From JAUVAV01 sp965371665 (lineage in GTDB: Bacteria; Oederibacteriota; JAAXVQ01; JAUVAV01), in NCBI GenBank assembly GCA_965371665.1, contig CBDUZI010000001.1, forward strand, positions 44,193 through 108,192: a stretch of DNA of 64,000 nucleotides, read 5' to 3'. This document shows, in pieces, positions 1-14,200 of the stretch. The notes beneath the pieces were generated by a model. The model was not told where the DNA came from and ran no database searches. It saw only the letters and a program-made list of their open reading frames with translations. The number at the start of each line of letters is the position of its first letter. Within the stretch, counting starts at the first letter, position 1. Made by a program: the position numbers and the translations under genes.

Positions 1-2240
1 CGCCTCGTTAATGTCTATATCGTAGTTTTCCAGGACACCACCGGCTTCCAGGTCATTTAGTACCTCCTCGAAGGGCGTGTCCTGTAAAACGTCCCAAAGG
101 ACATCGATATTGTCGTTGACAAATTCCATCTCATGGAAAGGCAAAAGCCTGACGTCTTGCCGTTCCAGCAAATAGGCCGGATGCCGCGTCCAGACATAGC
201 GATAAAGAATCTCGGGAGTCCAGTACTTAGAGAAGAAATACTTGGGCCAAGGCAGCAGTGTCTCCCCGTTCATGCCTGAGTCTTCTCTTAAAAGCCGCTC
301 GAACTCCGCATAGGTAAGCGGATCATAACCATTCTGTTCAACGAGATGATTCAATTCAAGCAAGATGGCCCGCATGGCCACCTTCTGGTCAGAGCGCTCC
401 ACACCCCTTCCGATATTCGTTCTTTTCAGTTCCGGCATGAACGTGGATTTCAATTCATGCTGCAGGCGGTCGCCAGGATAAAAATTGAAAATCTGCCAGA
501 GGTACTGCGTGACTCTCGATTCCAGTTCCCGGGCAGAATACCTGGCCAAAATATCGTTCCGGTACGGCTCCCAAAGGCCGTGAGCCTGCAGAAGTCTCAT
601 TTTCTCCTGGGGTGAAATCGTACCGGCCTGAAACCGCCGCAGGGCGATGATGTCCCTGACGTCGAACCGGCCTTCCTTTTGCAGGGCGTTCAATTGCACG
701 AGCAATCTGTCCGCTTCGTCGGGAAAAGCCCATTGCTCGGTTAGCAGGTTATCGAAACCGGCCGGGGAAAAACCCATGAGGCTTAAAAAATCTTCCAGTT
801 CAATGCCATTTTTCGGAAGAGACCGCTCAACGGCTGGAATACCGCAAAAGTCGAAGACCCGCGATTGTTCGGTGAACCCGGTTACTGTCGGCCCGACCAG
901 CGGATTGCCAGAAGCGCTAATGGCAAACTCAAATCCACCTGCTTCGGCCACCATGAATTCCCGGTATTCCTGTTCAAAATTATCCGGCCGAAAGACCGCT
1001 TCATCCGGAACAATGTAGTTCCAGTAATATCGTTCATCCCAGCCATCGGCTTCAAAGGCTGCCCAGCGAAGACGGGTTTTTCTCTCCAACTCGGCCACGA
1101 TCCATTGCTCATCCTGGATTACGTTCTGCACGTTTTTGGCATTCACCTGGGAAGGCTTGAGGAAGCGGGCAATTTCATTCTGGATTCTGAGGTACCAGTT
1201 ATACCTGGCCAGTTCGGAAACATTTGGATTATTCGGATCATAGCCGTAATTAATATCCCGCACCGTTCGGATGAAAAAGGTAAAACTGATGCCCATGTCC
1301 TGGCAGAAAGCCCTGATGCTCTGGTAGTCGCTTAAGTCCAGATGCTCCATTTTCCACACTTCAGTCTGCTCCGATTCCAGCCGGACATCTTCCAACGTTC
1401 CGCAACTATCTTCCGGGCTGGGATGGGTAGTTAAGCTAATTCTTGTTTCCACGACATCCTCGATGGGTATTTCCGCCTTTTCAATTACCATCAGGAGGTC
1501 CACCTGGCTGTAGCCGTGGATAAACCACGGTCTGACTTTTACAGTAACCTCATCCTTGGTAGTGGTTTTTACCGTTAGGATGATGTCAAGGTAGCCTTGC
1601 CTGCCCATATAATTACCAGTAGAATTGTAGCGTAAAAACCGGGTGGCCTGGATTTGTTCTCCGGATACGATCCAGCTGATTCCTGCTGCGGGTTGGTCAG
1701 CCAGGGATTCAAAGGCGTAATGATTCTCGACGCCTTGCTGTGTGGCGGTGAACCGGGTCGGGTCGGTGGCATCCTGCGCCAGCATCACCACGTCGCCGGT
1801 GATCTCTGCCGTCGCGCTGGTTAAAGGCATAACCATGGTCGGAAAAGGCTCGGCCCGAACCTGGTTCGCTGACCGGTAAAGCACCTCTTTGGTGCTTTGA
1901 GAAAGTAGATGGGAATCGATGTAAGCAGGAATTTCACCCTCTTGCTGCGTTACCGGAGTAAATATGGTTTTTAAAGCTCCGGGAAAACCGCCTGTCTGTC
2001 GCTCCTCAGCTTTACGGGCGGCGGCTTGTGGTTTGCCCACTTCGCTGGTGGTTGAGCCAGAAGATGCGAAATCCGTTGCAGGCTTTCTGGAATCCGGACC
2101 GGTATAATAGATCAGGTAATCCAGACCCTGTTGCAGGCTGGGTATGCGCAGCGGTCCGATTCGCATTTCTGGCGTCAGCATGGCAAGTCCTTCCGAATAT
2201 AAATAACCTGATAGGCGGGGGGATTGTCCTAGCCAGGTAA
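1..2240 (-). other. Soluble C-ward part of P1 visible in window
   Basis: Residues about 9876-10622. After the last membrane segment the chain is hydrophilic. It has a strand-rich part (PTMVMPLTSATAEITGDV, YLDIILTVKTTTKDEVTVKV), then a helical part rich in aromatic residues (ERYYWNYIVPDEAVF, YLWQIFNFYPGD). It continues past the left edge. No family is recognised. Confidence 0.5.
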
Positions 2241-5200
2241 GTACACTAAGGATAACCGGCGTGAAAAACCACATCAGTCTCCACGCTGCCTTAGAGCGCC
2301 AGCTTGCTTCCTCAGGCAGCTTCTGATTTCGCGCCTTTTCTTTGCTCGCTCTCCAGAAATCCGGACGTTCTGGCAAGATAGCCCGCAGCTTCTGCTTGTC
2401 CCGGAAAATCCAGAACAATCCAGCAATCATCGAAACAAGCACTCCCGCGCTGACCGCAAACAGAAGAGGAGCGATAAAGTTGCCCATAAGAAAAGCAATA
2501 ATGCAGAAAACCAGGGTCAGGCTGAAAATAATTTTCCCAAAAACACGCGCAGTGGATTTGCCCATGACACCGGTTTTTTCTGCAGCCACTAAGCCGAGCG
2601 CTGCCAGAATACTGATCATTAGTGCAGCCAGGATATCTAAAAATGCAAAATGGATTGCTCCGAAAAGGACAACCGTAAGGACGAATCCGAATAAGAAGAA
2701 ATAGCTGAATTTAAACAGGCCCTTGGTAATATCCCCGGCCACCTTCCAGGTGGCCCAGTTCAAAGGCATCTGGCGTAAATGCTGCACATACTGCCTCAGA
2801 TTCCTGATGGAGCCGCGGATCTCTCCCACCAGTTTTTCCAGCACCAGCAACAGCAGGAACAAGGCGATGACGGGCACGATCAGCGACAAGTTGAAAATTA
2901 TTGATAGGATGATCATTACCACGGCAGCCATGGCGACGACTTTCCAGCGGCTGCGGAGAAGTTGCTTTAATCCGAAGTAATTGAAATATTTGAATAAGAC
3001 TGCGAGAAGAATAATTGTCGGCACTGTATAGACTATACTCATGGGATCGGCAGATAAAACCGTTATCACATTCTGGTAGGTGGAGATAAAAGCGGTAATT
3101 ATCCAGTCGATAATATTTAGAATAATTTCAACTATTGGAGCAGGAACATATGGGACCACAATATTTCTCCAGACCCATATGCTAATTGGGACCGGCAGCA
3201 TGAGTACGATCGCCCGGATGATGGCCACGAAGAGGTCCTTGGTTAGCAAGACCGGGATTTTAAGCCGTTCCGGCATCTTTTGGACAACTCGCTGGTTAAA
3301 TACCCAGGATATTCCAGCTCCCACCAGAGTGGTTTCCAGCATCCGAAGCAAGGCTTCACTAAATGGAATAGCGGTAATGATGCCCAGGCCAGGGACCATG
3401 AACAAAACCGCAACCTGGTACATCAAGGTCGGAATCACGCCATAGGCCATCTGGGACAGGGATTTCAAGCTACTGTGGCGGAAAACCCGTTCGATTAAGA
3501 CTTCCAGGATATAGGCGCTCAAGGGGGCCAGGATGATAATCAAATTAACGGTGAGGATGGTTTGCCAGACATTATACTCCACGCCGACTTTGGCTAGATT
3601 GGTGATATTTTGACCCAAAAAATCAGAAATACCCGTGAAGAAGGCGAATACCAAAACATTCGCAAAAAACATTCCACTTATAGGCATCTTGAACCGGATA
3701 AAGTAATCTGCACCGTACTTCCCGGATACTACAATGGCGGCCTTGACGGGTATCAAGATTTGTTGCTTAACACATTGCCACAGAGGCTGGTAATACCTTT
3801 CCCAAAGCTCAATCAGCCGATCTTTGAGCTTTATCAAAATATCCTTCACCCGACGCAATATATCCAAAATCTTCTTCTTCACCCACTTAAGCCCGTCGCT
3901 AATTTTCGTAATTGCCGTTTTCACAAAGCGGATCATTCGCTGGACGAACTCGATTCGCAGGATCAGAAACAGGAGATTTTTGACGAACCTGATGGCAGCT
4001 TTGACGCGATTAACGATTTTGATGACGATATTATCTTTAATCCAGATAAGAAAATTCACAATAATGGGACGGATGATCCGGACAAAGGGACTGACGATCT
4101 CCTCGTAAATCCTTTTCGGCAGGGTAATTGGCAGGACGAGGGCCAGCTGTTTGACCACGTGTCCGATCTCGTGAACGGTTATACGTACAAAGCCATGGGG
4201 ATCTAATCCGATATCGGCCAGGATCCGGCCGATGGGGTTGACCTTCCAGACCCACTGTGCCCATCTCTGGTACCAGGGCAGCTCTCTTTGCAAGGTCTCC
4301 GCAACTTGCAGCATCATGTTGCGCATGACCCGGCTCGGCGTGCCCTGTCTGGATTGGAGGGCGCGGTTGAGCAAGGCCGTCTCGGTCAGGGCGCGTTTGC
4401 CTGCCTCGGTCTCGAAAAAGGCATAATAGTTTTCGAATTCCTGGGCAATTTTTAAGATATTGGGCGGAATGAGGTCTTTAAGTTCGTTTCTGGAGGGTTC
4501 ACTGACTGCCATTTCCACCGGTACTTCAACCGCCTGCTTTAATCCCAGGTACCGACCAAGCACACCTAAGACTATCAAGAGTCCCAGGCCCATGATGCTT
4601 CCAGCGAGGATGGCTGCTCCACCCATGAGCATGGTAACCATCCCGCCAGCCAGCAGAGCCAAGCCAGTAATACCCGCAATAATCATCCGCGTACTTACAC
4701 GAATGGGGGTATCCACCTGGCCCTCCCCAGGCGCCATGGTTTCCGGTGGAGAGGTTTCCCTGGGCGGAACCTTATCCTGCGCGAATGGATACAGGGCCTC
4801 CAGGAAATCCCCCATCATGGCCTCACGTGCCTGGTCAGAGGTAATGGCGTCGATAAACTTCAGCAGATCCGTAGTATATTTATTAGCCTGCATGGCTTCG
4901 GAATCCGATTCCACCACGTCCGTGCCCAAAAAGGTGATTCTTCCACCGAGCTCCTGATTAATCTTGATGGCTATTTTTTTGATTTCCAATTTTCCCCGCG
5001 ACGTTTGGGCCAATTCCCGGATTTCATCGGCGATTTTGACCAAATCAATCGTGGTGCCTTTTTCGAGATAGAAACGCCGCTTGAAAAGCTGGAATAGTTG
5101 TTCCGCCGTGATCTCGACCGCTTTGCCCGCGAAAAACGTCCGGTTTAAATGCCAGGCAAACAACTTCATGCCGTTCATGCGCATTTTAGCGACATCTTCC

Positions 5201-8200
5201 CTCATGATGGCTTCATAACCGCCCAGAAAGAAGAAGCGTAGGCCTTCGGCCAAATGCACACGGTAAATATCCGGGATCGAGCGCAAAGCCATGGGCGGAG
5301 CTCCTGCGAAATTGGCCAGCGGTCCCGGCCGTCCGGTTCCGAAAGTATGGGACATTATGTGGATGGGACCCTGCCCCTCGATGACTCCCTGGTATTTGGC
5401 CAGATCCTCCTCCTCGACCCAGCCGGTATGAAGTATCGAGCCGTACAACAGTCCCATGATGTATTTGGCATAGGCTTCACCCGCATATTTATCCCCGGCA
5501 AACATAGGACTCGGGTGATCACCACCGGTAAAATGAATTTTCGGAATCACGCCAGGCAAGGCTTCTTCCACCGCCCGCTTCAGTTCTGCTTCCAGTTCAT
5601 TCAAGCGCTCCTCTGCAGTCAGCCGGGCTTCCACCTCAGGACGTAGCTGAGCACGAAGTTCTCCCCGTTTTCTTTCGATTATGCGCACCATGGCGGGGTA
5701 ATAAATGTCGGTAAATTTGTAGCTTCCCAGCTTGCCAAAGGTGAAAAATATCCATTTCTCTATTGGCACCCGCGTAAAGTCCACCGGTGGAGTGACCTCG
5801 GCCATGTCCAGCAGGTGGTGAGTAACCGCGCCGGTCCGGCCTTGGAAATTAAACCAGGGATTATAATCGGCGATTGCCCGGGCGTATTCCGGCTGAAGGA
5901 AAATGAGTTTGTTCAGGTAAAGGTAAATCAACTGGGAGAGTCCCCAGGTGCCTAATTCCTCTTTGGTCCCGGCCTTCACCTGGGTGGCCTGCAAATCCAC
6001 TCTTTCAATCACGTGGTGATAAGGCGCGCCGATATGGGGGGTTCCGATCACCAAGGAATTGAACAGGCGGGAAACATGTCCCACCACGGCGCCCATCGGA
6101 CTCTTATCGCCTTGACTGGTGAAGAGCATGTTAATCATTTCCGCATCCGAACCGGGTTTCCAACTCTCGGTCAGGTTCCGGGCAAAATTGTAAAGCCCTC
6201 CCATCTCATCCCAGGTCTGGATTAAGCTGACATTATCATGTTCCAAGGCGGCTGAAGTGACTACGCCGAATTCATTTCGGCATTCAGGACATAGACTATG
6301 CAGGCGAATCACTCCAGGATAACGCCAATGTCCGTAGTTCACCAGCAAGCGCAGCTCCACATCCGGCCCCGCCGCATTGGCCAGTGGGATAATGGTATTT
6401 TGCATGTATTCGGACACGCCTCCGCTCTTTCCCAGTCTGCCCATTTCCCCACCAACATCTATCAACTGCCCGTCCGGATTATCTTCGAGTCTCATCCCAG
6501 GAATAACCTTTGCCTCATCATCCACAAAACTGGAAAGGGTAGCCACAACCCCGGTACCCAGTTTGGAGGCTAATCCGGATTTCACTTCAGCCTCGGATGT
6601 CATAAGGCCTTTAACCGTACCGACCATATCCGACAATTCAAACCCATTCGCATCGATTCGCCCCAGTTCGGCTACCGAGTTACAAACTGTTTGCAAATAA
6701 GTTAGACACTTTAAGGCATAAGTCCGATTAGTGTGATCGGTTAAATTACTGATGTATCCTTGGCTGGCCAATTCATAATATAATCCTTGCACGCGCTGGT
6801 CGGTAAAAGCGATGGGCACGCCGGCTTCAACATGCGCTTTGAGGGCTTGATAAATCACTTCAATATCATCTCCCAGTTGCTGCATCTGAGAACGCATATT
6901 CTTAGCCACATAAGTATCCCTAACCCTTAACCGCTCAGCAACCAAGGTAATGTCATGTTGAGCTTCGGGTATTCTCTCTGAAACGCGCAACAAATAAATC
7001 AAGTCCTCCATGCTTTCCGGGTCAGAGAGATTTAGGTTCTGCAGAAGCTCCCACACGGCCTGAAGTTTCTGAATTTTCTCAGGGGTAAAGGTCTGCCCGT
7101 CCCGAACTTTTTTAAAGATTTCATGCAATTTGGCGATTTCCGACGGCTGCATCCATTTTTCCAGCAAAATGTCATCGCGGCCACGGGATTTAATCTGATC
7201 AACCAGAGCCCTTAAGCCTTCGTCTTCCTCACGGTAACCCGGCCCCATGGCATCCAAAGGAAGCCTGCTGGCCTGTCTTCTCTCCCGGCTGATGTCCTGG
7301 CGCACCTCCTCGGCCACCAGATCCGCGCGTATGTCACCCTTCCACTGCTGGATTTCATATAGAATTTTTAACAATTCGATCTGGCTCGGATCCTGCCGCA
7401 AGGTTTGCAGGGCAGCCAGTTTTTGCCCTATCCGATCGGGAAGAATCCTGCCCTGGACGATCAAATTGTCGGATAAGCCGGCCGCCTCGGAAGCCAAACC
7501 GTACTCTGGCATATGGATTAAAATCTGATCAATGCTTCTTACTGCGCGGGGCAGGTCATTACGCTGATATATCCCAATGCCCGGACCCATAGTGGTGCTG
7601 ACAGTCAGGACAATTTTTTCTCCGGGTTTCTTTCCCAAGCGCCTCCGGACTTGGGTAATGGCCTCTCTGAGTTCTTCTTCCGTGATCTCTTGGTTTAAGA
7701 TGGCCTGGTCCTGGATCATCGTGTCTATATCATGCCACATCACATTAAGCTCGTGCGCCATCTGCCCCATAGTACCGTAGAAGCGGTGCCGGCCCTGGCG
7801 ATGGATTTGTTCGTCCTCTGCCCGGAATTCGTGCTGGTCGCCAATTTTGGCTCTCTGCCCTAAATAATCGAGATCACCTTGATCGCGGGCCAGGACAGTT
7901 TCCTGATAAGCGACGGTAGCAAGGATAAGGGCCAAACCGACAGCGGCAACTAACATTAAAGTTGGCGCAATAATGCTGAAGACGACTATAGCCGGCAACA
8001 TAACCAGCGCGCAGGCAACGGTAGTTCCGCTCTTACCCGGTATGCGAGCCGTTAAATAAAACCCGACTAGAGCAATAAAAAAAACCGCAAGAACGACCAT
8101 CAAAGCCGGGGTAGCAGTCATGGCTGCCAGGGCAATGCCGGCCAAACCCATCACACCCAAGGCAACGCCGAATACGAAAAATGTTTTTCCCAGGAAGCCT

Positions 8201-11200
8201 AAATTCCCGAAGCTTCTGGCAGCCTGATAATGCTCGACGGCTACACTGCTCCTGCGGCTTTTTTCAATCATGTTTTCATACTTACGCAGGTTGTAATTAA
8301 ACTCAGAGTAAAAATACTGCTCCCGCAGCATTTCGATGGTACGGCTCGCCTCTTCAGCGCACAGACGGGCCTGTTCTACCGCCTCGGGAGGCTGCCGACC
8401 GGCCGCAATCGCGACTTCAGCTTGTTCCATGGCCTGTTGCGCCTCCGCTTCCTGCTGTTTCGCAATCACTATTTGTTCCTGTAAAAAATCATTATAACTT
8501 TGGGCATCGTAACCCAAAACCGGTTGATCATTGGCGTTGGTGATCAGATGTTCCATAAAATCAGCCTGAGTCAAAATGTTGGTTTTATTTCTTTGAGTAG
8601 GCTGTAAATCAAAAAGAATCGTCCGTATCTTAGTGAAAAAACCATAGTCCGGACTGGATTTAAGCTCTGCCTGGTAATAATCCGTTATGTGTACATTGCC
8701 CTCGGCATCGATCATGACTCCTGAAAAATCTTCGGTCCCATGATAATTCAAGCCGTGGATATCGAAGACATTTATTGCGGTCTGGAACTTTTTGGCCAGG
8801 CCTATTATCCGGTTAAAATATGCTTTTTTCAGCCGGTCATGCTCAACATAGACCTCTCCCAGCCGATCATAGGCTGTCCGAATCTGTTGGCCTAATTCAA
8901 ACAGATGCTGCTCCAGGGATATCGATGGATTCAAGGATGCTGCCTGCATGGTTGTTACTAATGCCCGTGCCTCAAGGTCGACTACGTCCCGGGCCTGGGT
9001 TATAAGGCCGGGTAATTCCCGCCGGCGCTGCAGATTATCCTTTGTTTGTACGTTTTCTTGCCGTAAAGCTTCCAGTTCTTGAATCAGCCGATCCTGCTTG
9101 TGTCGTGCATGTTGCAACTGCTGATACTGATGGTTAAGGGAATCTTTACACTCAAGCAGTCCGTCTTTTTGCGCCTCCAGTTCTGCAATCTTTTGTTTTA
9201 CCGTCTGAAGTTCTCCGAGGTCTGGAGCTAAATAATCTTCTGCGCTCATACCAAAGGGTTCTTTCATGATCAGGAATCCAACATCTGATACCTTAACGTC
9301 TTGGGAACTTCGCGCAGGGAAGATGCGGCCGGTGGGAATACGCGCCTTGGCGCTCCCGGCGTAATATTTCAACTGAGCCAGGCCGGGCGTGCGGGAGCGT
9401 GTGAAATAGCGCTGCAGTTTTCTGGCAAGTCTGGAACTCAGCGGGCGGGCGCTGACGACGATGCGGTCGATGCTGCCGGTATGTGCATCCACGCCCAGAG
9501 CATAATTTTCATGGATTTCCGTAATGTAATAAGTCCGGGTTTTTCCGTCGTCGCCGGTCATCACGAAGGGAGTGTCATGCGCCAGGCAGGCGTTTAAAAG
9601 CTCCCTTCCGCTGGAGACTTCAGGAAATCCGCTTTCAGGCGAGGCCTTGACCTGGACGACTTGCTCAATGACAGGAGCCAGTTTTCGTTGAAGGATTTGT
9701 AAAGAAGTTATGGTTTCCAACTCGAGATTTGCTAAGTGCTGTTGATATACGGGATTTTCGGCCATGCTGGCCAGCAAACGTTCCAGCACGGCGCCTTCGT
9801 AACCAGCCGATCGCACCCAGCTGAGTTCTGCGAATTGAATATCCAACAAGATTTTACTCAAAACGGATAAACGCGTCTCGGTGCTTAACATTTTGCAAAT
9901 CATGTCGAGTTTATATTGCTGTTCGCTATCCCTGGGGCTGGGACTGGATAAAAGCTCAGCGAGCTTTGCTTGCCGGTTTTCGGTATTATCCTCTTTAATG
10001 CCTTTAATATATTCAACCATCTCTTGGTACGCCTGCTGCCTGGCTTGAGTTTGGCTGTCCTTGGCTCCTGTCATTTGGCGGGTTTTCTCCTTAATGGCCT
10101 TGCGCTCGCCATTTTTGAAAATATAGAAAAGCAGCGAACCTGCTTTGATTAAAACCAGGATTCCGGCCAGGGCAATGACTACACCGGCTATGATGGCTAA
10201 AGGCAGGGAAAAGACTTGCAACAGCATTACCAGGGAAACGGCCAGGCCGGCCGTGGTCCCGATCAGGATCGATTTCATCGGCAGCGAGAGCTTGGTCAGA
10301 GGATAAAAAGAATTGAATTCAAAGGTGGCATTCTTCCAGATGCCAGGATGTTTTTGATTTGCATAGGTGAGAAACGCGTCATTATCAATAATCCCGGCTT
10401 TATCGAAACCGGATAAGCCGTGGATTAAAAATTCACTTAAACTCTGCAGCTTGAGAGGGTGGTTACTAATATGAATTCTTCCCACCAGAGTACGGGTATC
10501 CTCCACTGCCTGATCATAAAACCGGTTAATTCGTGCCGATAACTCAGCCTGGACCTCGGCAGGAGTTTTTCCCTCAGCCTTCCAGGTTTCAATTTCGGCA
10601 AAATAGAGTTCGCTCACATGATAGGGGTTGAAACCGAGCATAAGCGGACAAGTTTGGCCTCGATTTTCTTTTTGCCATTCGGTTCTTAAGCTTTTCACCT
10701 TATCGATTACGGCTGTCAGCCGTTGTTCCCCCCGGCTAGCAAGAATATGGCCGGTGGCATCATCGCGCAAATTGTACTTCCAGGCTTCTTCCTTCGCTAT
10801 CACCATTTCAATAACCAGGTTGATATGATTTCGTGCTGCCAAAGTCACTAAATTCATTTCCGCCGACCTGCGATCGAGAAGATTATGTTTTGCCATATAT
10901 AAGCCGATGTATTTTTCCCACTCATAGGGATGAAAAACAACATCCACCGGTTCAGGATGTCTCTCCTCCAGGATCGGCGCTATATCAGCCGTTTTATCTC
11001 CAAAGGCCACATGATAGGCGGCTACCTTCAGTCTTAAGCATTTAGCCGCTTTAATCTGTTCGCGGGTGGTATAAAGTTCATACTTTTTGCTGCCCATAAA
11101 TAATGTTATATAAACCGAATAAGCAATCATGGTGAGCAGGATTATGAGATTGGACAGCCAGCGTATTTTCATGATTTTCGAAATCCCAGGTATAAATTCG

Positions 11201-14200
11201 GGCAAATTTATTATCGTCGAAGCTATGGCGGCATTTCGAACAAATTTCTCGGGTGTGTACATCCGGTCTTCAGGCTTTTTCTCGACCGAGATTTCGGCCT
11301 CGACACTGCGCGTTTCGCGAATTTCCGCGCCTGCCTCGGGATATTTTAATTCATCGAAAAATGCCAGCACCTCTTGGGAAAATCCCTCTACGTTCTGGGG
11401 ACGGTATAATCTGGCTTTTATTTCTGGGCTGTCCAGGGATATATAGCCGAGTTTTTCAGCAGGATAATCCGCAGCCTGAATCTCAGTCCGAATTTCCAGG
11501 GCCTCGACATCTTCGCCCAAACGAATCTCGAAATTGTGACCAGCGGCTTGCAATTGATCCTGGAGGGCATAAATATAATGCATCTCTTCGCGAGGCGCCA
11601 TTTCTTCGGAAAGCATAATCGCTACCACGGGTACAACGGCTATACGTTTACGCCCGGCTTCGGCTATTATTTCCTTAATTTCCCGAACCAGGGTCGCGAT
11701 CTGCTCTTCCCGATTGGCTTCCGTCTGGGATGAAGGCAGCAATATCTCTGCCTCGGGATTAAAGGCGCCGGTCGCTTTCGTGAGCCTTACCCCCCCCATA
11801 CCGAAGCCTTGAGAAGATAGGCGCACGGCCGGCAGGATGACTTCATCGCCGCTTAAAGCGGCAAGGTCTTGGGGAGAAATCAAACCTGCGCTGGCGCCTA
11901 ATTTTTGGGGATCCAAATGAGAAGCCAGAACTATACCAGCAGCATAGCCTTTATCGGCAAGCCATTGATTTGCTTTGGCGATAATGAGTTCACCGTTGGG
12001 TTGACTTAAAGCTTCACTATTAATCATAAATCTTTTGGTCCCGGACCATTGGCTGATATCCGACCGGGTTTCTTTGTCTCCTTGCAAGGCAAAATAGATT
12101 TTTATTCCATAAAGCAGGATCGGTGGCACCAGTATAGCCAGTAAGGGATTTATCACTGAAATGCTCAGGATACCTAAGCCGCTTAAAGTTTCGGCCAGGT
12201 TAGCAACCGCATCTAAACCTAAAAAGCGAGTGTACACCCAGAAGCCCAGCCCCATTCCGGCAATGATTAATCCGCCCCCCGCGGCTTTGCCTGCCATTCC
12301 AATTTTACCCTCTAATTTAAAAAGGCGGAGTATTTCGGCGAGTTTTTTCGCTCGCACGCCAAACAATTCAATAAATAGAATGGCGCCGAGCCACCACAAC
12401 AAGTGCACCAGTTCAAATCCCATGATCGTCTCTATCAAGCCAGACCAAAATACGACGTAGGCTGCAAAGGCACTACTGCCTAAAAAGCTTGCTATTCCCA
12501 GAAATTTATTCCTGGTTATTCCATATACAATAAAATAACCCATAACCAATGCAGTCAATGCAACAGCACTTCCCAACATGATTTGAGTTCCAAAGAAAAG
12601 CAATCCCAACCCAAGGGCAATGGCTCCCAGGGATGCTAGAACCTTGTTCTCCAGGGCGCTCCGGATTTTCGAGGATTTAAAGGCAGGCGTATCCTTGCCT
12701 TGCAAGAGGGAAATGACGGTCTGTCCCAGATTTTTACCTAGAGCGTCGATTTGTTCCGAACGCAATGGGGTTGAGCTCTTCTGGATAATTAGTTCCAAAA
12801 GTTTATTTAAAGGCGTATTTTTTCGGCCTGGATTTATGCCTTTGGCCGTGCCTAACGTCAAAGTGCTGCCTTCGGAAAATTCGGCGGGTTGATAGGGATT
12901 CGGACATAGATTCAAATTCCCTTGCCCAGCCTGACCTGTCAAAACAAAATGTTTCTCGACTAACTGCTTTATGGCTCCGTAGTCAGAATGACGCAAGACG
13001 GTTTCCAGAAGGCCATTTTTAAGTTTACTTATAACTTCATCTGGTTCCTGTCTCGGCCAAAGATAAGCCGCAGCACCTATGGCGAAAAGCAGAGCCCGGG
13101 GGGACTTCGCTGCAGCCAGCGAAACTCGCAAAGCTTGAAGTCTTTTCTCTTGGTCTGCGTCTAAAGTTTGGGCACCAGCCAGATCAATAATCTCCTGGTC
13201 CAGCCTATGTATCTCTTCACGCTCTTTTTCCTCTGCCTGGGAACCCAATGTTTCTGCCAAAGTCTGAAGCATATGTTGGTTTTTTGCTTGAATACTCTGA
13301 GTATCGCGTTGTACCGGTTTAGCTTTTTCAGTTTTTTTAGCCGTCATGAGTACGTTTAAATTCGCTTCGAATATTTCCGGCTTGCTTCTGTCCAGTTTTA
13401 AGGCCACGTTTAAAAGGTTTTCCGCTTCCTCGCCCTTGAATCCAGCAGCTTGGATTTTCTGACGCAACTGCTCTTCAAACTTATCAATCTTTACCTCTTT
13501 TGGCTTTTCATCTTCATACAGCTCTTCCTGCTTCTTCAATTCTTTTTCGGCCCAGGCCTTGGCCTTTTCCTCGCTGAGAACCGGGCCGATCAGGGTTTTA
13601 TATTCCTCGCGAAGATCCGGATAATCCTTGCTAAGAATCATGCCGGCAAAAATTTCCAGGAAGCTGAACCATTTCCAGCGATTCGGCTTATCGAAGAGTG
13701 TGCCCGGGTATTGGGTGACATCATGACCCGTGACATGGAAGAGTCTTTGCTTAATCGCGGCCAATAAAAATTCTCCCGGCTCCCGTCCGCCCACTCTGGT
13801 CTCGGCCTCGGATTCAATCCAGGGAATATCCTTGCCCATGACCTTATGACCCGACATCAGAGCCAGGGTAATGAGTTCGGTTTCGAATTCCATCTTGACG
13901 CTGCTGGCAAGTTCAAGCGCTTTCTTGACAACCTCCGGCCGAAAAGCCTTAAATCCGGCCTGCGTATCCGGCACTCCTCCCAGCGGGACAATCGCCCGGA
14001 CCATGAGATTAAATCCCAGGCTCAGGATATGCCGCGCAAGCGGCTTGGCAAAAACCACGGATTCCGGGCCTACGCGCGACCCGTAAACCAGTCCGACATC
14101 CGCATTCTCAGGATTGGTCAGCGGTTCTGTGAGCTTGCCAAAAAGCCCGGCATTGGTGGAAACATCGGCATCTATATAGCCGGCTATATCCACCTCGTCT

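Noticed and set aside
3610..4206. A 198-codon rightward open frame, and many other open frames of 60-200 codons on the + strand throughout 1-63178
   Set aside because: All lie antisense to the giant reading frames, lack ribosome binding sites, and give low-complexity or compositionally odd proteins. They are shadows of the real genes.
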